From assembly GCA_963920635.1 (NCBI GenBank), contig OY987303.1:48979223-49043222 (forward strand): 64,000 nucleotides of DNA, read 5' to 3'. The stretch is from Pseudeuparius sepicola (Eukaryota; Arthropoda; Insecta; Coleoptera; Anthribidae). Numbering within the stretch: the first letter of the stretch is position 1; every line of letters starts with the position of its first letter. The translations under genes and the position numbers were made by a program. Under the pieces are notes generated by a model. The model ran no database searches. It saw only the letters and a list, made by a program, of their open reading frames with translations, and had not been told where the DNA came from. Of this stretch, positions 44,841 through 56,569 are shown one piece after another.

Positions 44841-45844
44841 AGATCTCTGGAAGCAGGAGTTCGGTAAAGAATTGTAGGGGATACATAAAAATCTTTGATA
44901 ACTACCATTTTTCTGAAATATAAGCATGTAGCAATAATTAAGGATATTATTTATAGACCAAGTAGGATCAGTAATTTTACAAAATCAGTAAAATTTATTG
45001 TTAAATGATAACTGTCCAAATTTTTACTATATTATGTAGATAGCAACTAATTGTTCCAAATTGATGTTTTTTAACGTTGGCTATACATTTATTTCGTAAG
45101 TAAAAGATAAATAAAATTAATGAAGAAGTTTGGCAATGGTGCAATCATTGCATTGTTTTGTTTTAGACTTCTATAACTCAGACAAATAATAATATTACTA
45201 AAGATTTTTTATCTTGGCAGGATCTGTATTGTATTAGTCTATGTCTATTATTTGTCTGAGGTCCCTAACAATATATAAAAATTCAGCAAAATCAGGATTA
45301 CCCCTCTTCAACTGCCATGTCCTTTCACCGCAGGGATTTTATTAATCCTTAAGAGATAGAAGTACAAAGAATGTCAAGTCTTTCTTAAAAAATCAAATTG
45401 TCCATAATTTTAATATTCAGATTTCTTTAAGTTGTTTTGTCAGTTTAGAACCATCAACAAACTGAAAGACAAACAGCCGGATTTTAATTTTCTTTTTTAA
45501 TAGAATTAACATCGGAAACTTTCATTTTATTTCTTACGCTTTACGAGATTTCAGTGGTGTCTTCTGAAGCATCGAAAAAATTGGGTTTGGTAAATAGTAT
45601 GATATGAAAAAAACAGGACTAAAATATTAACTAGAAAAATACGAGGTTAAAAGTTAGAAACTGGCTCAATTGTAGTCGTCATTGAGTGAGATGAAATCAG
45701 GGAGGTTTTGTTCTGTTGTATGGTCTTAATAAAATCAGGAAACTCTCGTATATCAGGCAATACGAATAAGAGCTCCATTATCATGTTACGGCACTCTAGG
45801 CGATTTTGTACAAAACTGCCCAAAAGACTGAAGGACATTCATAC
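44841..45844. other. Gene-free AT-rich stretch
   Basis: No recognised gene or repeat partner. Confidence 0.35.
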
Positions 45845-47032
45845 AGGGTGTCCGAAAAACGTTTTCCTCTGGCCGGCAGTATACTCAGTGGTCAAATATA
45901 ATTCGAAAATCACCTACGGAAAAATGTCGAATAACGGATTCGTAATAAAGTTATTTAGAAAATATACTAAAAATTTCGAAAAGTATTTTTGTTCAAAGTG
46001 TTCCCCATTTTGCGCCATACGTGCTTGCAAACGCCGAACGATATTATTTTTAACTAAGCCAAATGTTTCATTTGTAATTTGTGCCAAACAAAATTTAAAA
46101 AAAAATGCAAACACTAATATCGCATCTTCGGTGTCAGGTGGTATTGAATAAACTAAATACCCCCGGAGCCAAAAATCTATCGGATTCAAACCAGAGGATC
46201 TAGGAGGCTAGGAGATGCCTGAACCATCTGTTGGGAAAGTGAAGGTCCAAAATTTCTCGAACGTTCCAGGTGCAGGTGCCTCATCATGCTGATGCCAAAT
46301 GTTCATTCCTAGCGCTAGAGGAATTTCTTCCAGTAAGTCAGAAGGCAGTTAAAACGTTTTCGCAGAAGTTGGCGTGATTCTTCGCATTTAGAATCCTGGA
46401 AAGAGAATATGGTCCTATTATTCTATTTCCCAATTAGGCCAATCCACACATTAACGCTCCTGCGTACCTAAGTACTTGACGACGTCATTCACGAATTTTA
46501 AAGTGGTTCTTAAAATTCCAGCTGTGTAAATTGTGTTGAAATAATTTTAGGATTAAAATGAGCTTAATCATTCCACAAAATTGCATCAAAGAAGTTTTCA
46601 TTCAGGTAAAAAATATGTATAATATAATAATCTACAAAATTGTAATTACAGCACTAGCTTTTGGTAGAAAACATTGAACTGGATGTAAGAGAGAGGTACA
46701 CAGATTTGCTCTTTGCATAAATCTGTGCATCAATTTTGGTCGATATCATTTAGTAATTATTGTTCTTCGCGAGCTGCAGCGCTGACATTGTTACTGCAAA
46801 CTTTCAGTAACTTAGTCATATCCAAATATTCTTGGTGAGTGTGATTTTCGCCCATTCGTAAAATATATAAAATTAGTTCACTGAAAGAAACTTTCTTCGG
46901 CATTCCACTACGTTGCGAATAATTTAACGAACCACGTACAGGCGCGGCCCTTGAAATCGTTTCAATACGTGCGGTCGCGAAGGCAACGTTGCAATTGCCC
47001 CTCTCCTCTCTCGCGGTTTGAAAGCCAGCCAT
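45845..47032 (-). pseudogene. Mariner-like (DUF4817-type) transposase, decayed
   Basis: The left boundary carries TACAGGGTGTCCGAAAAACG, a typical terminal repeat. Minus-strand blocks in order: MPKKVSFSELILYILRMGE and NNVSAAAREE (N-terminal HTH, 46910-46757); INVWIGLIGK and a degraded IGPYSL (about 46440); EEIPLALRMNIWHQHDEAPA (second catalytic Asp region); FPNRWFRH and GLNPIDFWLRGYL (third); ITNETFGLVKNNIVRRLQAR and MAQNGEHFEQ (C-terminus, 46189-45914). Multiple frameshifts. Same broad family as the intact gene at 991-2313, but clearly a different subfamily. Confidence 0.8.
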
Positions 47033-47829
47033 AACCTCAAACGCGTAAGTGATGGCAAATCTAACATGTTATTACGCGACATTGCCTTACGCGACATTGC
47101 CAGTTATAGTGCAAAAAGCAGTAAAATCGGCGTTGCTAGGTTAGCCTTAGATTTCCTGAATAATAGCGGAAAATCTTACATCCCCGCCCACGGATATTGG
47201 TGGCATTTTTCGCATTTTCCTCGAATAGAGCCGTTCTAAAAATCGAAGGAGGTGGTAAATCTCTTAATTGGGTGTCGTACTTTCCTTCGATATCAAAAAG
47301 AACCTAGAAAATCTGATATCTAAGAGAATTTCCCGATTCACGATTAACCACTTTCGAGAAACGGGACGGCTCGGCTGTACAATCAAGAAAACCGACGGAA
47401 AATCCTCCGAAACCGCACTTTTGGAGATTGCGCGTTTTTTCCTATTTCTCGATTTTTCAGGGGCCCGGGAAGCATCAGAACCTCACCCGAAGACTCCGGG
47501 GAAACTTTAAAAATTAAAGTAAATCAAAGTTTTGGTTCGCGGTTAAGATAAAGAAGTGTAATAAACCAATGTAAGAAACCACTAAGAGATTCTTCTATAA
47601 TAGCACAATCATAATTTGTACCTTATTTAACTAATATCACTTTGACGACAATCAAAGAAATCCTCGTAATTTCACGTTACGTGGATCTCAAAACACCAAG
47701 AAACAGTGTAAAACTTTAACTAACTGTAAGGTATTTTGGGCTTTAGAAATGTTGTTTAGCCTCTTTTGGCGTTTTGCCCGGGCGCCAGGAGTGGTCTTTT
47801 TCTAGGTCCAGAGATGGTTGAGCCAGGGA
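47033..47829. other. Gene-free stretch
   Basis: Contains a perfect 15-base tandem duplication (TTACGCGACATTGCC twice, 47071-47102). Frames at 47018-47239 and 47268-47510 are unrecognised. Confidence 0.35.
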
Positions 47830-48507
47830 GGTGTGCACTCAGAGAAATAACCAAGGATAGAGGGAGTCAGAACAAAAAGTAAACAAAGCCAACATATTTT
47901 TGAGTGATGCCGCGTACTCCATTGTTTACAGCATTTCATTTCAAAATAGAAGGGTTTAATAATGGGATTCAATGAAGGCACACCTCCCATAACGCTAAAT
48001 TACCAAATGTAGTTATTAATTTCCAGTTTGTAACAATTTTAAACTAAAACTAAATTGCAGTGTAATTATAGTATCTAATTATCACTTTAATAAAATCGTC
48101 ACAGATACCTCAAACCGCCCGACATGGCAACGCTGCTTTTGCTGCCGCGGGCGCCGTGTCCGTTAACTCAGCGATATTTGTTTTGTGTATGCCCAGCATG
48201 TCAAGTTTTCCGATTGTTTACGTATGCATTTCTCCCGTTTTTAATTGTTTTTCTGTTAATTTAAAGGCTATTTATTAGTATTTAGGATATAGTGACTGAT
48301 TTTGTATACAATGGGACGCAGAAAGTGTGTGGTATGTGGCTACATTGATATTTCTCAGAACATAACCTATCTCAGGTAAACGTTGTACACACAGGCCTAA
48401 TGTTTGTTTACTTCGGTAAATTTGCATAAGATGTTGGTTGACTACAAACGTATGTATTTTAAGGCTGTTGCTCCCTCTGTCCTTGGTTATTTCTCTGAGG
48501 GTGTGCA
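47830..48507 (+). mobile_element. P-type transposon derivative, 8-bp target duplication
   Basis: The element 47838-48499 (662 bp) has ~30-bp terminal inverted repeats starting CTCAGAGAAATAACCAAGGA with one mismatch inside, and GGTGTGCA on both sides (47830-47837 and 48500-48507). 8-bp duplications with ~31-bp terminal repeats are characteristic of P elements. It retains a promoter-like GC-rich 5' region and a THAP-type first exon (48311-48375) but no catalytic sequence. Confidence 0.8.
48311..48375 (+). CDS. THAP zinc-finger first exon of the P-type element
   Basis: ATG at 48311 starts MGRRKCVVCGYIDISQNITY, ending at CTCAG|GTAAAC (48375), 21 codons plus two bases. The CVVC pair at residues 6-9 is the first half of a C2CH THAP finger, and the exon stops where THAP proteins continue with a Phe-Pro motif. 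THAP fingers give P transposases their site-specific DNA binding. The remaining exons are deleted, so only a truncated peptide could be made. Confidence 0.6.
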
Positions 48508-48589
48508 GGGGATGAAATTAAGCACCGAATATGAACTTAACCCGTATATTAATTACCCTAAATATAAAAAAAATAATCATTTACAAAAT

Positions 48590-49335
48590 CAAAATAAATC
48601 TGTCTTCTTCCTCGGCTCCGGCTCCGTTGTTTCTGAAAGAGTACAAAGGATATTAGTGGTTTGGAAACCCTTATGATCTAATGAGCGTGGCACGTAAGCG
48701 AAACGGCACCGGTGGCAGCTACAGGGTTTTTCTAAATGGCAGAGTCGGTTAGTCATCCCGGGATATAATAGGTCCGGCATGCACTCCCGGCACTACTCTA
48801 GTCCACGGTGCGGTCTTTCTGGTTGTAGGATAATTTCCAGCATTCACTCCTGGCAATATACCACGATTACAGCGGCGAATTTATTGCTCGGCGCCACGGT
48901 TCGGTTTCCGGTTCTGAATAGCCCCCGCAGACGCTCCTGGCACTATTCAGTTAACAGAGAACGGAATCGGCAGTTTCTGAGCACAGCAATATATAGATCT
49001 AGTCTGCTTATTCAATTGGTAAAGGAAGACTAAGACACCTGATGGAATAAGCGGTCAGAGTTTTATTACCAGCGGACTGGGGCCCGGCGGTGAGATACCG
49101 ACCCCCAGCGCCATCTATCGGCGGCCCGGGCGGACACACTTGAACTAGCAGCCGCCGATTAGATGCGTCCGTGGTGCCCTCGGTCGGCGGGTCGGACGGA
49201 CATAGCGATGACGCGAAGCGACGATAGAGGACTAGGACTTTGCGGTGAGATGTAGTCGGAAAATCCGGGAGAAAAGCGTGGCAACTTTGTCAAAGACTGT
49301 GATTGATGAAGAAAGAAGAACAGGTGCGGTAACCT
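48590..49335. repeat. GC-rich anonymous repeat-like block
   Basis: Much more GC-rich than its surroundings. It contains a degenerate motif three times: GCACTCCCGGCACTACTC, TTCACTCCTGGCAATAT and ACGCTCCTGGCACTATTC (about 48780, 48843 and 48931). AGCGCCATCTATCGG occurs at 49108. An LTR or promoter region of a retroelement is possible (ATATATAG at about 48991), but no ends were found. Confidence 0.4.
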
Positions 49336-52300
49336 CGTTACATAACTAACTTATTTATAAATTATTATAATAATAACGAAGCGACTTAACCTATATTTAA
49401 ATGTAAATGCATTTAGTTAAAAAAAATCTATTGAAAAGGTATCTAAGCCATTTTACCGACTTTGAATCGCCTTGTTTGAATATTTATTTATTTATTTTGT
49501 ATATTGGGTATTGTTCCGATAACTGGGTCAAACCACTCAAACGAGCATTAGCCCGCACTGAATTATTTAATTTCCGCCAACTTCGATGGTAAACTTCTCG
49601 GAGCGTTAAAAAGCGAAATATATACGATCTGGAAAAGGTCGGTTGGGGCGAGCTGAGGTGAGGCGGGGCAACTTCATTAAAAAAGCAATCGCCCAGAAAC
49701 GCGCTCTTCGATATAATACTTATCTCGCACGGTGCAAAAGTAATTTCCTAAAACACCGTCGAGACCATAAATTTGTCGGAGCGGTGAAATAATGTTGTTT
49801 GCCTTCCGGCACGATGACTAAAGGAGCGACGCCGCGAATTGTGAATTACATCCTATAGCTTCAACAATAGAAATGCGGGGGCGGCGGTAGTTTTCAAACA
49901 GATAAATATTTGCGGGGCCTCCTTATTGTTTACCGTTTAAACCCGAGGAAATTACAACTGAGAGACGAAGCAATGAAAGGGAAAAGTCTTTAGGCGGGGC
50001 AGAGAAGAGAATTAACTTTGTCAGATTTAAGAAAACTGAGGTGGAAATATAATCTGACAACATCTCAGATCAAAAATAATATAGATCACGACTTGAATTA
50101 TAAAGCCATGAACTGAAAAAAATGGCACTCCGTTATTCCGTCATCCCGTAGCCTGTATTAGTTGATTTTATAACTAAAACATTTGTGTTCTGGTTGGTGT
50201 TTGTACACAATGGCCGATGCCGGCTATCCCTTCCGAGGTTTCATGAGAAAATTTAAAGCGAAAAGTAGTTTAACTTGATTGATTCCAATTGCAAATTGCA
50301 GCCTCAAAATGCTTAGGCCCTGTTGTTATAACAGCAGTTTCGGCCCGGCTATCGAAACCGATTATATCTGGCTCAATTAGGATACTTGAAATAAGACACA
50401 GATTTAAAACAATTACAGGGGTTGTTTATTATTTGAGAATTCTTTACAAAAAAATTGAGCGACTGAAATTCGTTAGCAATATGAAAATGGGAAATTTAGT
50501 TAAACAAATTTAGGTTAAATTAAGTGATTATAAAATGAGGGATGAAATAAAGTTGTTACAAGAGATGTGAAAGTCCAAAGCCACTAAGCACTGATATGAG
50601 ATTACTTTAAAGTTCAATAAATTCAAAATTGACAAAGTTCTGCACGTCTGATCTTACTTTTGGAACACTTCAACTGGGAATCACCTTACATGTATATTCG
50701 AAGCCTTGGGAGTGCTAACAGCCCTCGACCAACCTTCCGTTGTAGTTTCGACAAAGTTCGTTAGAAGTTCCCGATGAAACTGCGACCCCCACTCAACTGT
50801 ATGACAGCTGTGATAGTGGCGTTGATGTCAGTAGCTCGAAGTCTCAGGGTCCTGGCCAGGTCAGCTGTCCCAGTATCAGCTGGTGGTCGGCAGATTGTAG
50901 GAACGTGTTCACCGAGTCAGTCTACTGGTGTTTGCTCGTGCAAATCGTGCATGAAATAAAGTCAAGTGAATTAGGCAGTGCTAAAACCTTCTACGTATAC
51001 AGTACACGGCTTATTGGTAAAAAAAATTCAGATAATATTAATTGACTTAAAGTTTATAAAGAACTATATAAATTCAAAAATACAAGTAAGTTAAATCCCA
51101 TATATATTAACCCTCAATGATATTCATGAATATCCTTCCCCTAATATTTTTAATTAAACACAACTTCGATTTGACTAGTTGCAAGTTCAAAATAATGAAC
51201 AATAAGCGAATGAGTTTAAAATATTTATAACGAGAAAATTGTTAACAAGTCTGAGGTCACGATATTCTTCAAAAAAACAACTACTTAAATTTGCATAAAA
51301 CTGTAACAATAATTATGGCCAAAAATCAATTGTGAAAATATGCTGCTCTCGGTGAACTTAATAAAAAAATGTACAATATTAATCTTGACTAAAATGATTT
51401 CCGAGCAATAAAGAAAGTACAAAAACAGAGGCCCTCCGTCAGGTATCGACCTACTATATGTGCATCGACTCATGTGAATGGTACCGCCACACTGCTACAA
51501 GACAAATTCAAACGAAAACCGAAAAAGGCACAAACTTGAACCGCACAGGTCAGGACAAAAATAGCTACGTCTATTTCTTGGGGTAAAGGTGCTATGAAAG
51601 CGTAGAGATTAACTCTAGCCAAGAAATACACGTGCAACGGAGTGAGCTACAGGTGAGTTTTAAATATGGATTTGACCAAAAAAATATCAAGATAATTTCA
51701 AAAACTCACCTGCAACGCGTGCTCCACTCCTGTCCTGTGCCCCGTTCCAAGACAGTGGAAATGCCAAATTCCCACGCCACGCTGCAATCTCGACCTACTC
51801 AAGGGTTGGCAGCTATATCCTCGAAAATTCCAAAATGGGGGACGGCCGTTCACATGAAAACGAAAAATACACTGTTAATCGGGTACAGCAAATTAATCTA
51901 CACAACAAATGCACATAATAAAGTCGAATGGTAACATCAGGCAGGCGATAAAGTTAGAAAAAGAATCTCGATGGGAAAACCACCTGATGTTATCCTGATA
52001 CCTCACAGACACTTGCCCCTTGGAGATCGGAAAAGTAGAGAGGCTTGGCAGTCGACACTTCGCTTTTATAGCGTGTCACATAATATATTCGTTAAGGTTA
52101 GGATCTTTGAATTAAAATTAAGCGTACACGGATGGACACTGGTTAGTGGAACAAACCCAGGGTATCCGAACAGACCACCAGAATCTAAGCGCTAACCTAG
52201 ATTTAGGCGAACCAAGCCGAACGAACTACCACATGTGTTGCAGTGTACTCTAAGGTTCAACGTACATTTTCGTATTCACTACGTCACACCAAAAATCGAT

Positions 52301-52639
52301 ATCAAAACGAAAGAGAGAACTGATATTCGACTGAATCAAATTCGAACTTGCGATTTCACAACAAAATACTCAAAACTGTGTGCAAGGGTTGTTAATAATT
52401 ATTCAAAAACGTAGTAACGGAGTTTTAACAAAAAATTCCGTTACATTGTATATTCATGAAGACACCTTTTCGGTAACTCTTGAAATAAAAAAGTTGCAAG
52501 CCGAATAAGTTTTGGCCTATCAAAAAAAGCGATTTTTTCTTTATAAGTTTCCCAAGAATATTGTCAACAAAGTAACATCTGTGGACCGATGACCAAACTA
52601 TTTAAATTCATTTCTACTCAATCATAACACGGATAAATA
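49336..52639. other. Gene-free stretch
   Basis: No transposase or host exon recognised over 3.3 kb. A 61-codon + frame at 50774-50959 has a weakly hydrophobic start and a Cys-rich end (GVCSCKSCMK), with AAATAAAG overlapping its stop. A secreted peptide is conceivable but unsupported. A 100-codon frame at 51632-51934 is unrecognised. Confidence 0.3.
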
Positions 52640-53215
52640 TAACATTATACAAATTTATAAATACAGGGGTCAATCAATAATACAACTTACAAGGATTGTC
52701 CAATAAGATAAACACTAGATAGATCGAAGTCCAATCGCCGATTCGGCAAAATCTGCTAGTATATAAATTCGGTGCCAGCCACAAGCTGGGCATCAGTAGA
52801 CCCCGCTTATTAGCAGCTACTCGATCACTGACCACCCTCGGTGGTCTGGCCTGGCAAATTAGCCTCCTCGTCCAGGTCGGGCTCCGAGGGGCAGACGACA
52901 GCGCCCCCGCGTACAAATTGAAGTAGTCAGCTGGTCAGCAGCGGCATCGCGCCGCCGGGTCAAGGGCGCAGCTAGCGCCCCGGTCACTTGCACGTACCGT
53001 ATCGGTCGCGTCTGTCCACAGACAGCCGCTACCCCTGCCATGGCCCAGATACTGTTAGAGGCATCTTTGTGAGTGGAAGAATAAACACCCTACTTTGTAC
53101 TTACTGTCTTCCTCAATCTGCGCTTCGACACTCCCGTACCCAGTGATCCCGGCAAGCCGCGAGGGACAACAGGGTTCTCTCGTGGCACACACAGGGCATT
53201 CCCAGCCCGGTGTGA
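52640..53215 (+). mobile_element. Probable solo LTR
   Basis: TATATAAATTCGGTGCC (about 52761) gives a TATA box; GC-rich transcribed-leader-like sequence follows, then AATAAA at 53081 and about 130 bases to a terminal TGTGACA. TATA box and poly(A) signal in this order and spacing are what an LTR (U3-R-U5) contains. No internal retroelement genes lie on either side, so it would be a solo LTR. The left end and target duplication were not resolved. Confidence 0.45.
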
Positions 53216-53735
53216 CAATATATTTGTCGAGATATTTCCAAGTTCAAGTTACCCTCGGTCACAAACAGCCTGTGTCAACACCGTCTCTTGTATTAGAGAC
53301 GGTATTGCCTGTGTACAAATTTAGAAACTTATTATAGTACCGACATGTTGGACAACAAAAATAACAACCGAGTGCAACCGAAACCACTTTTCTTGGCTGC
53401 TTCATGGATAGGATGATTTATGTTTTCTCTTCGAACGTTATTTGCCAACAAAATAATATTGGTGGTGCTTGAATTTATGCAGCTTTCATTACTTTAGGAT
53501 AATAACGTGATCGAACGCTAGAGCACTAATTACTTACATTAATGATATGGATCGTTGTGGCAACATTGAATAATAATTATAGGTATAGTGTTTACAAGTC
53601 GCGTTTATATTGCATATTGATATTTCATAATGGGAAATAGATTTATGCCTCGTACGCCAACAATAGTCACTATCGTAGAAAATATACGCTACACAGACTG
53701 GAACCTTCATTACCATTTATAACAGTTCAGTCGAT
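53216..53735. other. Gene-free stretch
   Basis: A hairpin ACCGTCTCTTGTATTAGAGACGGT sits at 53280-53303 (stem ACCGTCTCT). Nothing coding recognised. Confidence 0.35.
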
Positions 53736-53945
53736 AGGGATATCGAAAGTGCATTCTCATCATAACAGCTGGATTAATATTGTAATATGTTCAGAATAAT
53801 AAACAACATAATATGTGAACGCGTTCTAAATCCGTGCGCCGCTATAAAAGTTATTAACAATAATCATTTAAGATAAAAATAGACGTCATAATATTTTTCG
53901 CTACATTTTCTTAAATAACTCATCCGGATGACTTCCTTTTGTAAA
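53736..53945 (+). repeat. Dispersed repeat B, copy 2
   Basis: Partner of 29998-30165. Longer by about 50 bases in the middle. Confidence 0.6.
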
Positions 53946-53999
53946 AATATCCAATTTGTTCGGAATGAAAATAGCTACAAAAAATAATAAATAATTTTT

Positions 54000-55260
54000 T
54001 TAAAAAAACTAGCTTTTATTTATGACATGTACTAAAACGAAGAAAATAAGTTTCGGTTTTCCAAATTTGCTTTCAAAAAGCTTGTCGGACGAAATGTTCT
54101 TAAAAGTAGGTACTTGGATGTTGTATTCGGGGGTCAAAAATTTATCGCCAAAAATCTTTTTTTTTTTCAAAATAATAATATAAAATATTTCTACCTAAAC
54201 AACCATTACTGCACCTTCAGAGAGAATATTCAGTTTTCTGAAATAACTTGAATGAAAGTGATTTTCTGTACTTTAGAACTTACACATTTCACTTAAACAT
54301 TTTAGGATTCCTTTTTTAATTCTGAATCGACCGATGTATAATTTGAACTATTTGTCTCCAGCTTCTTTCGAAATATTTACCAAACTATAGATAACGTGGT
54401 CTTTTGTGTCAGTATTGAATTGATATCGATATTTTAGAGACCTTTATCCGACTAAGCTGTATCAAAGATGTAGATCGACAGAAAGTGGAATTAATCTGAC
54501 AGGTAAATAGAAACGTTGAACCGACAGCCTACTTGATTGTCAGTTTTATTATATCATGGCTGACTTGACTTGTCATAAATTTGGTTTTAAAGTTTGGCCT
54601 ACACTTTTGAATTGAACAACAGACACTCACACATAACAGATGGTCTCTTACGAATTTTGTCTCCTGTATAAAAAAATATAGATCGACAAGAAGTTAAATT
54701 ATTAATCTGACATGTTATCTAGTTTGATGGTGTCTCTTTAGTAAATATCTCGCAAACGGTTAGAGAAAATAGGCCAAATTTTGTAGCGTTGGATTCAGAA
54801 TTAAAAAGAATCCTATCATGGTTAAATGAAATGTATAAATTGCAAAATACAGAAAATCAGGGAAGTTATAAAAAAATGAACATTTAGGAATAATAATTAA
54901 AATTTCTCTAATGGTTGCGCAAGTAAAAAATTAAATTTTATTATTTGGCTAAAAAAGATTTTTGGTGACAACTTTTTTACCCACCCCAGAAACAAGCTTT
55001 TATTTAAGCCATGTACTAGAACGAATAAAATAAGTTTTGGGTCTCAAAATTTGTTTTCAAAAAGTTTGTACAGAAAATACATACTTCGCCAAGTACTTTC
55101 TTTCCAACCAATCATTGCCCAATTAAATTAATTTTTAGGTACCTACTTTTATAAACATTTTGGGTGACAACCTTTTTGAAAACAAATTTTGAAAATTTAA
55201 ACTTATTTTATTCCTTTTAGTACATGGCTAAAATGACAGCTTGTTTTTAAAAATGTTTTT
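54000..55260. repeat. ~1.25-kb imperfect inverted repeat
   Basis: The outer block near 54005-54100 (ATGTACTAAAACGAAGAAAA) pairs with 55155-55255. Inner blocks GGATTC-TTTTTTAATTCTGA (54305) and TCAGAATTAAAAAGAATCC (54790) pair, with AAATATTTACCAAA / TTTAGTAAATAT between. A third, direct copy of the outer block sits at 54985-55070. An aged palindromic element, possibly with a partial internal duplication. Confidence 0.55.
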
Positions 55261-55884
55261 TTATTTATTATTTTATTTTGTGCTTTTTAGTTTGTGGCGT
55301 CAGCCATCTTGGGGTATCTGCCATATTGAAATTAGAACGACGTCGCATATTCTGCTTGACAAACCCATTCATTTGATACACATGTCAATGAGGTTGCGAA
55401 GAAATCGGTAATCCGCCATCTTGGAGCGGCGGCCATTTTGAAGAACTTACAATATTGAATATACTAGATTGTATTGTCACCAGCACCAAAAGTGTGAGCA
55501 AAATTTCAACTCAATCGGTGGAATGCAACTGGTTTAAAATTCAGTTGCAAGGTTTGACCCACATGTAACTAACAGGTAAAGGTAAATAAAAGCTTGTAAA
55601 GCTTAGACTTCTAGATCGTTTAAAGAAGCCAAGTCAATTTTATCATCTCTATTTGATTATTTACAAACATTCCTGGAAGAAATTTGTCCTAAAATGATCC
55701 CTTCTTTTGTAAAACTAATATTTTATTATCGAATACTGAAAAAAGCATAAAAGGAACCGAATTTGAAGTTGTTGCCGTTTGTTTTTAGAATTAATTTCAG
55801 ATTTTCAGAATTGAATTCAACGAATTTATCTTGAAAATTAAACGTTTCCGAACCTACAGGTTCTCTACTTTTAAACATATACAT
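55261..55884. other. Gene-free stretch with CCATCTTG motifs
   Basis: GCCATCTTGG at 55305, CCGCCATCTTGGAGCGGCGG at 55416 and GCCATTTTG at 55432 are motifs common in insect repeat DNA. No frame recognised. Confidence 0.35.
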
Positions 55885-56275
55885 CCATAAAATCTTTATT
55901 TCTGGAGATAATCGCCTGAAATTTTTTTGTTTGAAGGGCCTTCAAAAACCTCTTCTTTTGACCTTCCTACCTTTTTCAAAATGTAAATCCAGAGCTGGCT
56001 ACTATTTTTTATACCTACCCCGATTTTCACAAAAAGCATTTAGCAATATTTTTATTTAAAATCTGCCACCACAGCGGACACCCCAAGACCAAATTTGGAC
56101 AAAAAATATATAGGGACTTCCATTCTACAGGATGTCAAAATTGATCAAAATAGGAATTTTAAAGGCATCTGGCGAGTTCAGTGTGCCATGGGATCCCCTC
56201 AAACATTTGAATGGTCAACAGGACCACTCAAAGTGTTGGTGTGCAAAGATTCAATACAAAAATGATCATGGTATT
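55885..56275 (+). repeat. Dispersed repeat D, copy 2
   Basis: See 15444-15850. Its right part (CAACAGGACCACTCAAAGTG region, 56170-56245) recurs in reverse complement at 56606-56672, inside the start of the reverse transcriptase ORF. Confidence 0.7.
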
Positions 56276-56569
56276 TTAATTGTATACTGATCAAGAGTGC
56301 TCTGGAATTATTGAAAAAAATATTAATAAACAGAAAAGTAAGTTATATTTTTACAAAATGCCAACCAACAAATAAAAAACAATTTAAATTGTTGAACTTT
56401 GTCAAGAAAGTTACTGTATATCTTACATTTTCTGTGCGTTTCCTCTTGTGGCATACCAGCCACCTTAACTCAGGCTTCTGTACTTTTTAGACTTAGTTCG
56501 TTTATAGTGTCTGGGGCGGTTTTGATATACCTACTCGATTTTTGACCCCAATAAATACATTATTTCGAG

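Noticed and set aside
50774..50959. 61-codon frame with weak signal-like start and C-terminal cysteines
   Set aside because: Too short; the hydrophobic part contains Arg residues, unlike a signal peptide, and the AATAAA overlap could be chance.
51632..51934. 100-codon frame MQRSELQVSFKYGF...
   Set aside because: No domain recognised, and TAG/GT splice context is not consistent with an exon.
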